A stretch of DNA of 6,146 nucleotides from an uncultured Rhodospirillales bacterium (lineage in GTDB: Bacteria; Pseudomonadota; Alphaproteobacteria; Acetobacterales; Acetobacteraceae): contig CAIYPH010000840.1 in the NCBI GenBank assembly GCA_903928045.1, positions 1 through 6,146 on the forward strand, in the 5' to 3' direction. The translations under genes and the position numbers were made by a program. The notes below the pieces were generated by a model that worked only from the letters and a program-made list of their open reading frames with translations, did not search any database and was not told where the DNA came from. This document shows, one piece after another, positions 1 to 4,534 of the stretch (its first letter is position 1; every line of letters starts with the position of its first letter).

Positions 1-282
1 CAGCGGGAGGCGCAGCGGGAGCGCTATGGCGCCGATGGGCCGGCGAGCAATGCGGAGGCGGATGTGAAGCACCTCCCTCTGCGGCCCGAGGCGGCGGAAT
101 TGGCCGAGCGGGCGGCGGACAAGCTCGGGCAATCCGCGCGGGGCTATACGCGGATGCTCCGGGTGGCGCGGACCATCGCTGATCTCGCTCAATCCCCGTT
201 GATCCGGCGGCAGGATGTGGCGGAGGCCTTGGCCTATAGGCACCGCATGCCTGGACGGAGTGTCAGCGCGGCGGCGCAGTAG
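1..282 (+). CDS. ComM/YifB-family Mg-chelatase-like AAA ATPase, C-terminal part (5' end outside window)
   Basis: The frame is open from the first base and ends at TAG 280-282, giving the last 93 residues of a protein that begins upstream. The visible part matches the C-terminal helical domain of Mg-chelatase-like proteins (ComM/YifB): an arginine-rich start (QREAQRERYG), then SARGYTRMLRVARTIADLA, then a segment like LAEALAYR near the end (here VAEALAYRHR). The arginines of the ARxYxRxLRVARTIADL motif are typical of the sensor-2/lid region of these AAA+ proteins. In gammaproteobacteria ComM is a hexameric helicase that promotes branch migration during natural transformation. The role in this host is inferred only. 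The Walker motifs and N-terminal Lon-like domain lie outside the window. Its 3' end overlaps the convergent CoA-transferase gene by 20 bp. The family call is confident; the symbol is left blank because most of the protein is unseen. Confidence 0.88.
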   Translation, partial: QREAQRERYGADGPASNAEADVKHLPLRPEAAELAERAADKLGQSARGYTRMLRVARTIADLAQSPLIRRQDVAEALAYRHRMPGRSVSAAAQ

Positions 283-1492
283 CGATCACGCCCCTTGCGG
301 CGAGACCCGCGATCCGCTCCGCATTGCAGCCGAGCCCGGCGAGCACCTCTGCGGTGTGTTCCCCGATTCCGGGCGCGGGGAGGCGCAGGCTGCCTGGCGT
401 GTGGGAGAGGCGGGGCACCACGTTGTGCATCATCACCTCGCCCATCTCGGCATCGGGCATGTCGACGATCACCTCACGGGCGACCACGTGGGGGTCGGCG
501 ATGAGTTGGTCGACGTCATAGACCGGGGCGGCGGTGATCTGCTCACGTTCGAAAATCTCCATCACCTCGGTGAAATCGCGTTCCGCGATGAAGGCCGCAA
601 TCGGGGCTTCGGTCTCGGCGACGTTGGCGACGCGGGCGGTGTTGGTGGCGAAGCGGGAGTCGGCGATCATGTCGGGGCGGCCGACGACGCGGAGCAGGCG
701 TTCGGCCATGGTCTGGATCGAGGCTGAAATGGCGATGAAGCGGCCGTCCTTGGTGCGGAAGACGTTGCGCGGGCTGGTGGTGTTGGAGCGGCTGCCGGTG
801 CGGAGCGGCAGTTTGCCTGAGGTGCGGAAGGCTTCGGCCTGGGGGCCGAGGATAGAGACGATAGGGTCGAGCAATGGGAGGTCGATCACCTGGCCGGGTT
901 CCCCGCGCTCAACCTCGCGGCGGGCGATCATCACCGCGTAGGCGCCGTAGAGGCCGGCGATCATGTCGGCCAAAGCGAGGGGGGGCAGCACCGGTTCGCG
1001 GTCGGCGAAGCCGTTCATGGCGGCGAAGCCACTCATCCCCTCCACCAGGGAGCCGAAGCCGGGGCGCTCGGCGTAGGGGCCGTCCTGGCCGAAGCCGGAG
1101 ATGCGGACCACGATCAGGCCGGGATTGCGGGCCCAGAGTGTGGCCGGTGCGAGGCCCATGTCTTCGAGAGTACCGGGGCGGAAATTCTCGATCAGCACGT
1201 CGGCGGTGGCCAGTAGGTCCCGCAGCAAGTCGAGGGTTTCTGCGTCGCGCAGGCTCAGGGCGAGGCTCTTCTTGTTGCGGGCGTAGACTTTCCAGTGGAT
1301 CGAATGGCCACCCACACGCCAGGCGCGCAGGGGGTCGCCTGTTTGCGGGTCCTCGATCTTGATCACCTCGGCGCCGTGATCGGCGAGTTGCAGGCTGACC
1401 ATATTGCCGGCGACGAGGCGGGAGAGATCCACCACGCGCAGCCCGGCGAGGGGGCCGGGTTGGTCGGGGGTGAAATCGCGGCGGTGGACCAT
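263..1492 (-). CDS. CaiB/BaiF family (class III) CoA-transferase
   Basis: A 409-residue protein, normal length for formyl-CoA-transferase-like (family III) enzymes, which move CoA between carboxylic acids through an aspartyl-CoA thioester. Family marks in order: LAGLRVVDLSRLVAGN (residues 15-30), AEVIKIEDPQTGDPLR (41-56), ENFRPGTLEDMGL (102-114), GFGQDGPYAERPGF (133-146), the LADMIAGLYGA segment containing Asp176, which aligns with the nucleophilic Asp of the family, and the C-terminal GEHTAEVLAGLG (377-388). It appears complete. ATG at 1492 is chosen because a good ribosome site (GAGGAA) lies 5 bases upstream and the ATG shares its A with the TGA of the preceding synthetase gene. The frame stays open far upstream, but that part is only a shadow of the synthetase. 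It should be co-transcribed and translationally coupled with the synthetase. The acyl donor and acceptor cannot be deduced. The downstream end overlaps the ComM-like gene tail-to-tail. Confidence 0.93.
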   Translation of the reverse strand: MVHRRDFTPDQPGPLAGLRVVDLSRLVAGNMVSLQLADHGAEVIKIEDPQTGDPLRAWRVGGHSIHWKVYARNKKSLALSLRDAETLDLLRDLLATADVLIENFRPGTLEDMGLAPATLWARNPGLIVVRISGFGQDGPYAERPGFGSLVEGMSGFAAMNGFADREPVLPPLALADMIAGLYGAYAVMIARREVERGEPGQVIDLPLLDPIVSILGPQAEAFRTSGKLPLRTGSRSNTTSPRNVFRTKDGRFIAISASIQTMAERLLRVVGRPDMIADSRFATNTARVANVAETEAPIAAFIAERDFTEVMEIFEREQITAAPVYDVDQLIADPHVVAREVIVDMPDAEMGEVMMHNVVPRLSHTPGSLRLPAPGIGEHTAEVLAGLGCNAERIAGLAARGVIATAPPR

Positions 1493-2982
1493 CAGAGTTC
1501 CTCGAGGCGCGGGCGGGGCCCGTCGATCAGGCGGAAGCGGGATTGCAGGGCGGTGACGAGGTGGCGGCGGACCAGCTTGCCCTGGGCGTTGCGCGGCAGT
1601 TCGGGCAGGCCGAGGAAGAAGCGGGGGCGTTTGAAACTGGCGAGATCGGCGCAGGCGGCGCGGGCCTTCGCTTCCCAGTCGGAATGGGGGGATTCGGCGA
1701 CGGCGACGATGATTTCGCCCCAGTAGTCCGAGGGGAGACCGACAATGGTGGCATCCGTTCCCGCAGTGGCCAAAGCGCGTTCGATTTCCTGCGGATAGAT
1801 CTTGTAGCCGCCGGATTTCATGGCGTCCGACACGCGGGCGACGAGATGGAGGCGGCCGCGATGGTCGATGCGGCCGATGTCGCCGGTGGGGTGGAAGCCA
1901 TCGTCGCGCCAGGGGTGGAAGCCGGCGGCGTCGATCCAGCCTTTGGACATGTGCTGGGCACGGATGAGGATTTCGCCTTCCTCGATGGCGAGTTCCACCC
2001 CCGGGGCGGGCCAGCCGACGCAGGCGCCGCCATCGTCGCTTCCCCCCTCGGCGTAGTAGCGGTCGGTTTCCTCGGGGGGGAGGACGGTGATGGGGTTGAT
2101 GACTTCGGACTTGCCGTAGGTGAGGCGGATGACGGGGCCGAACATGGCGCGGGCGGCCTGGTAGGTGCTGGGGGGCAAGGGGGCGGTGCCAGTGAAAATG
2201 GCGCGGACGCCTCGGAATGATCGGCCAGCGAAGGCGGCGGTGATTTTGGCCAGCACGGTGGGCGGGGCGAAAATGGCTTCGAGCTCGGCGTTGTCCAGCA
2301 TGGGGGCGATGCGCGGGAGGTCCACGCCGTCGAGCAGGACGACTTCGCCGCCCTGGTCGAGCCAGGCAAGGCATTGCAGCGAGGCGCCGTGGGCGAAGGG
2401 GGTCATCAGCAGGACGCGGCTGGCGGGGCCGGGGGTGAAAGGGAGGCAGGATTGCAGGAGGATATTGGCGAGGAAGCGGGCTTGCTGGGTGTAGACGATG
2501 GCTTTGGGCAGGCCGGTGGTGCCGGAGGTGAAGGCGAGGCGGCCGTCGAGGTCCATGGGGACGTCGGGGGTTTGCGACGGGTCGAGTGGGGCGGGCGGGA
2601 TGGTGGTGACGTCATGGGCGATGAAGCCGTTGGTGGTGAGGAAGGCGACCTGGGTTGCGTCGCAGAGGATGTGGTGGCAACCGGCGAGGCGGGCGGTGCC
2701 GCGGATTTCGGCGGGGGAGTAGGCGATGTTGAGCGGAGTTTCGGCGGCGCCGGCGATTTGCGTGCCGTAAGCGGCGGCGACGGCGGGGATGCCGTTGCGG
2801 AACAGGGTGCCGACGCGCGCGCCGGGGGCGACGCCGACGGCCAGGAGGTGCCGCGCGATGCCGGCGGCGGCGGCGAAGAGTTGGGCGTAGCTGACGGCGC
2901 CGGCGGCGTCGCGCACCGCAATCCGAGCCCCGAAGCGGTTGACCAGCGCGGCGTGGACCGCGCCCCAGTTGATATTCGGCAT
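1492..2982 (-). CDS. AMP-forming acyl-CoA synthetase (class I adenylate-forming enzyme)
   Basis: A 496-residue member of the ANL superfamily, which activates a carboxylic acid with ATP to an acyl-AMP and then forms the CoA thioester. Core motifs are present in order: the phosphate-binding loop TSGTTGLPK (152-160), the A5 motif as YGKSE (289-293, with Ser where YGxTE is usual), TGD (366-368), GRLHLVARVSD with the hinge region (376-386), SGGYKIYPQEIE (390-401), and the C-terminal NAQGK whose Lys469 matches the catalytic lysine of the adenylation half-reaction. The N-terminal acyl-binding domain and the small C-terminal domain both look complete, slightly shorter than the usual 500-550 residues. 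ATG 2982 begins MPNINWGAVHAAL. The ribosome site is weak (AGGG about 10 bases upstream). The CoA-transferase follows directly with a 1-base overlap. The substrate is unknown; a short, branched or aromatic acid is possible, but the sequence alone does not decide. Confidence 0.93.
   Translation of the reverse strand: MPNINWGAVHAALVNRFGARIAVRDAAGAVSYAQLFAAAAGIARHLLAVGVAPGARVGTLFRNGIPAVAAAYGTQIAGAAETPLNIAYSPAEIRGTARLAGCHHILCDATQVAFLTTNGFIAHDVTTIPPAPLDPSQTPDVPMDLDGRLAFTSGTTGLPKAIVYTQQARFLANILLQSCLPFTPGPASRVLLMTPFAHGASLQCLAWLDQGGEVVLLDGVDLPRIAPMLDNAELEAIFAPPTVLAKITAAFAGRSFRGVRAIFTGTAPLPPSTYQAARAMFGPVIRLTYGKSEVINPITVLPPEETDRYYAEGGSDDGGACVGWPAPGVELAIEEGEILIRAQHMSKGWIDAAGFHPWRDDGFHPTGDIGRIDHRGRLHLVARVSDAMKSGGYKIYPQEIERALATAGTDATIVGLPSDYWGEIIVAVAESPHSDWEAKARAACADLASFKRPRFFLGLPELPRNAQGKLVRRHLVTALQSRFRLIDGPRPRLEEL
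1498..1503 (-). promoter_or_regulatory. Ribosome binding site of the CoA-transferase gene
   Basis: GAGGAA on the minus strand, 5 bases before ATG 1492 and inside the last codons of the synthetase gene (the Glu-Glu-Leu end). It fixes the transferase start and, with the TGATG junction, supports coupling by terminating and restarting ribosomes. Confidence 0.7.
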
Positions 2983-3035
2983 GGGCGGGACCCTAGTGCA
3001 GGTGCAAGGCGAAGGAAAATGTACATGCTGAAGCC

Positions 3036-3051
3036 CCCGCGGTTCAGCGGG
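3036..3051. other. Small GC-rich hairpin upstream of the synthetase gene
   Basis: CCCGC (3036-3040) and GCGGG (3047-3051) form a 5-bp inverted repeat with a 6-base loop. It sits over the stop codon of the small upstream ORF, 54 bases before the synthetase start on the minus strand. No T-run follows on either strand, so it is not a classical terminator. It may be chance in such GC-rich DNA. Confidence 0.25.
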
Positions 3052-3457
3052 TCATTGTGATGCGGGCGCCAGATTTCGGGCGTGGAGGCGCGCGGGCGGA
3101 GCGGGGGCGGGGCATGGGTGCGTCGGGCGCAAGCGGGGCGCGAGTCGCCGTTGCCGAATAGGTAGGGTGGCGTGTCGCGCGATTGCGTCGGGGCTTCGGC
3201 GCTTTGGCCGTCCGGGTAGGGTGGCGGGCGGACGGAGTCCGGGCGCCGGTGGTTCGTGCGCGGGGTGTGCGAGGTTTCGGATTGGAGATGACGGGGAGCT
3301 GGGCGGGCGGGCTCAGCAGAGCGGCGCGGAGGGCGGCGCAGAAGCCGGGCAACAGCCATCCCAAGAGGGCCTCGATCAGCGCACACAGCTCCGCCAGCGC
3401 TTGGAGCGCCGCCGGGCTGGGCTGGGGAGGGTGGGATGTAACCGTTATGTCGATCAT
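3044..3457 (-). CDS. Hypothetical small protein, hydrophobic N-terminus with basic Pro/Arg/Ala tail
   Basis: A possible 137-residue protein in the otherwise unassigned space between the two divergent gene pairs. After MIDITVTSHPPQPSP come residues 16-48, rich in Ala and Leu with GWLLPGF in the middle, able to form one membrane-associated or amphipathic helical hairpin. Residues 58-137 are a disordered-looking tail with about 17 Arg, 4 Lys, many Pro/Ala/Thr and a single Asp, so strongly basic. Codon third positions in the first 57 codons are mostly G/C, as in the neighbouring genes; the bias is looser in the tail. The stop lies 61 bases before the synthetase ATG on the same strand, so they could share a transcript. 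Against it: no clear ribosome site, a promoter-like -10 box overlapping the ATG, and stop-free frames are common in this DNA. I recognise no family. If it is not a gene, 2983-3559 is a 577-bp non-coding stretch. Confidence 0.42.
   Translation of the reverse strand: MIDITVTSHPPQPSPAALQALAELCALIEALLGWLLPGFCAALRAALLSPPAQLPVISNPKPRTPRARTTGARTPSARHPTRTAKAPKPRRNRATRHPTYSATATRAPLAPDAPMPRPRSARAPPRPKSGARITMTR
3161..3226. repeat. Pair of direct repeats GGTAGGGTGGCG
   Basis: The 12-mer GGTAGGGTGGCG occurs exactly at 3161-3172 and 3215-3226, 54 bases apart. Read on the minus strand within the small ORF, both copies encode Arg-His-Pro-Thr in the same frame. The core GTAGGGTGG also begins the palindrome at 5918. 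These may be decayed copies of the same intergenic repeat family, or a simple internal duplication. Confidence 0.5.
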
Positions 3458-3460
3458 AAT
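3444..3460. promoter_or_regulatory. Inverted repeat, possible operator in the divergent region
   Basis: TTATG (3445-3449) and CATAA (3455-3459) are inverted around a 5-base spacer TCGAT, extended by a G:T-type match outside. It overlaps the promoter-like -10 box and the start codon of the small minus-strand ORF, a usual place for a repressor site. No regulator gene is in the window, and a 5-bp repeat in locally A/T-rich DNA may be chance. Confidence 0.22.
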
Positions 3461-3484
3461 AACAGATGAGTTAGGGTCATGCAA
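3456..3484 (-). promoter_or_regulatory. Candidate sigma-70 promoter for the leftward genes
   Basis: On the minus strand TTGCAT (3484-3479), a 17-base spacer and TATTAT (3461-3456) give a -10 box matching the consensus at 5 of 6 positions and a weaker -35 box (3 of 6). It lies in the only markedly A/T-rich stretch between the divergent genes and points towards the small ORF and the synthetase. The -10 box overlaps the small ORF's ATG, so transcription from it would start inside that ORF. It would then serve the synthetase with a leader of over 450 bases, or one of the two assignments is wrong. Confidence 0.4.
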
Positions 3485-3503
3485 GCGGTTTTTTTGCCCT
3501 TCG

Positions 3504-3532
3504 TTGACCCCCCTGCCCCACCCCGATAGCCT
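3504..3532 (+). promoter_or_regulatory. Candidate promoter for the enoyl-CoA hydratase operon
   Basis: TTGACC (3504-3509), 17 bases, then TAGCCT (3527-3532). The -35 box matches consensus at 5 of 6 positions. The -10 box is poor against the E. coli consensus, although a strong TTGAC with a degenerate -10 is common in alphaproteobacteria. It would start transcription roughly 20 bases before ATG 3560. It is the only TTGAC-like box close upstream. Confidence 0.33.
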
Positions 3533-3559
3533 GCGTGAAATACCAGCGGAAACGACGAG

Positions 3560-4363
3560 ATGGCCTTCGAATTGCGCGACTACGAGACCCTGAAGCTGCA
3601 CAGCCCGGCCGAGCATGTGCTGCAAGTAACCCTCAACCGCCCCGAATCGGCCAATGCGATGAACACGCAAATGGGGCTCGACATGCTCGCGGTGTTCGAC
3701 GGGCTGTGTGCCGACCCCGCGGCGTTTCGCTGCGTGATCCTCACCGGGGCGGGCGAGACGGTGTTCTGCGCCGGCGGCGACCTCAAGCAGCGCAAGGGGA
3801 TGACGGACGCGCAGTGGCAGGCGCAGCACCTCATCTTCGAACGCCAGGTGCGCGCGATGATCGCCTGCCCGATCCCCGTGATCGCCGCCGTCAACGGCGC
3901 GGCCTATGCCGGCGGGCTTGAGATGGTGCTGTGCTGCGACTTCGCCTATGCCGCCAGCCACGCCCGCTTCGCGCTGACCGAGGTAACGCTCGGCATCATG
4001 CCTGGCGCCGGCGGCACGCAGAACCTGCCGCGCGCCATCGGCACCCGCCGCGCCAAGGAAATTCTGCTGACCGGACTGCCGTTTACGGCGCAGCAGGCCT
4101 TCGAGTGGGGGATGATCAACCGCATTTGCGAGCCGGCCACCCTGCTCGACGAGGCGCTGGCGACCGCGGCGCGGATTGGCGGCAACGCGCCGATTTCGAC
4201 GCGCCAGATCAAGCACAGCGTCAACACCGGCATGCAGATGGACCTCGCGAGCGCCCTGATGTTCGAGATCGAGGCGTATAACCGGATGGTGCCGACCGAG
4301 GATCGCCACGAGGGCATCAACGCGTTCAATGAGAAGCGCAAAGCAGTCTTTAAGGGTAGGTGA
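3560..4363 (+). CDS. Enoyl-CoA hydratase/isomerase (crotonase superfamily)
   Basis: A complete 267-residue crotonase-fold protein, the usual length. Such enzymes hydrate 2-enoyl-CoA to 3-hydroxyacyl-CoA or rearrange acyl-CoA thioesters. Visible marks: LQVTLNRPESANAMN (21-35) at the N-terminal CoA-binding edge; FCAGGDL (69-75), the first oxyanion-hole strand; VIAAVNGAAYAGGLEM (107-122), carrying the second oxyanion-hole glycine and Glu121; and LTEVTLGIMPGAGGTQ (139-154) with Glu141. Glu121 and Glu141 align with the two catalytic glutamates of mitochondrial enoyl-CoA hydratase (Glu144 and Glu164 in rat), so true hydratase activity is plausible. The C-terminus (EKRKAVFKGR) is family-typical and intact. 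ATG 3560 is the first in-frame start; its ribosome site is weak (GGAAACGACG). It is the first gene of the rightward pair, with a hairpin element directly after its stop. Substrate and exact subfamily are unknown. Confidence 0.93.
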   Translation: MAFELRDYETLKLHSPAEHVLQVTLNRPESANAMNTQMGLDMLAVFDGLCADPAAFRCVILTGAGETVFCAGGDLKQRKGMTDAQWQAQHLIFERQVRAMIACPIPVIAAVNGAAYAGGLEMVLCCDFAYAASHARFALTEVTLGIMPGAGGTQNLPRAIGTRRAKEILLTGLPFTAQQAFEWGMINRICEPATLLDEALATAARIGGNAPISTRQIKHSVNTGMQMDLASALMFEIEAYNRMVPTEDRHEGINAFNEKRKAVFKGR

Positions 4364-4368
4364 AGGGT

Positions 4369-4506
4369 GTTCTTTTTGTGAACAAAAAGAACCAAAAAAA
4401 CTTTTCCCAAATTCGTTGCCGTTGGCTTGGCTCCCCGGATAGCTCGGAGCGGCGCAAGCCAAAAGAGTAAAAGTTTTTTGCTCCTTTTTTTTCAAAAAAG
4501 GAGAAC
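4369..4506. mobile_element. MITE-like A/T-rich hairpin element with terminal inverted repeats
   Basis: A 138-bp palindromic unit beginning 5 bases after the hydratase stop. The left end (4369-4405) and right end (4469-4506) are imperfect inverted copies of about 37 bp: both begin GTTCT going inwards and end with (C)AAAAAA(A)CTTTT. Each end contains its own hairpin: GTTCTTTTTG/CAAAAAGAAC with a TGAA loop at 4369-4392, and CTCCTTTTTT/AAAAAAGGAG with a TTC loop at 4481-4503. The centre has TTGGCTTG (4422-4429) pairing with CAAGCCAA (4455-4462), and inside it GCTCC (4430-4434) with GGAGC (4446-4450). It codes for nothing and is A/T-rich at both ends in very GC-rich DNA. No target-site duplication is clear. 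It resembles non-autonomous MITEs, and I associate similar A/T hairpin sequences with Acetobacteraceae genomes from memory only. It could also act in the mRNA as an attenuator or processing site between the two genes. Confidence 0.62.
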
Positions 4507-4523
4507 TTACTTCCTCCCTTTCC

Positions 4524-4529
4524 AAGAGG
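4524..4529 (+). promoter_or_regulatory. Ribosome binding site of the MmgE/PrpD gene
   Basis: AAGAGG ends 5 bases before ATG 4535. The same frame is open further upstream to 4427, but that extension reads through the right arm of the hairpin element and encodes low-complexity sequence. This site and the family's N-terminus place the true start at 4535. Confidence 0.6.
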
Positions 4530-4534
4530 CCGCC

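Noticed and set aside
1493..2374. N-terminal extension of the CoA-transferase frame to give 703 residues
   Set aside because: The extra part is Arg/Pro/His-rich, lies in another frame of the synthetase gene, and the family N-terminus begins at the ATG with a good ribosome site at 1492.
2374..3060. Plus-strand open frame of 228 codons
   Set aside because: The translation is almost entirely Gly, Ala, Asp, Glu and Val, typical of the complement of a GC-rich gene; it lies opposite the synthetase.
3183..3593. Plus-strand frame of 136 codons ending inside the hydratase gene
   Set aside because: Low-complexity, overlaps the well-supported hydratase start in a different frame, and its middle reads the complement of the more protein-like minus-strand ORF.
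4481..4503. A rho-independent terminator after the hydratase gene
   Set aside because: The A/T hairpin is not GC-rich and is not followed by a T-run on the plus strand. The structure is better explained as part of the symmetric element, although some attenuation cannot be excluded.
4364..4534. Target-site duplication flanking the hairpin element
   Set aside because: The bases outside the two ends (GAAGGGT on the left, TTACTTC on the right) do not match as a direct repeat.
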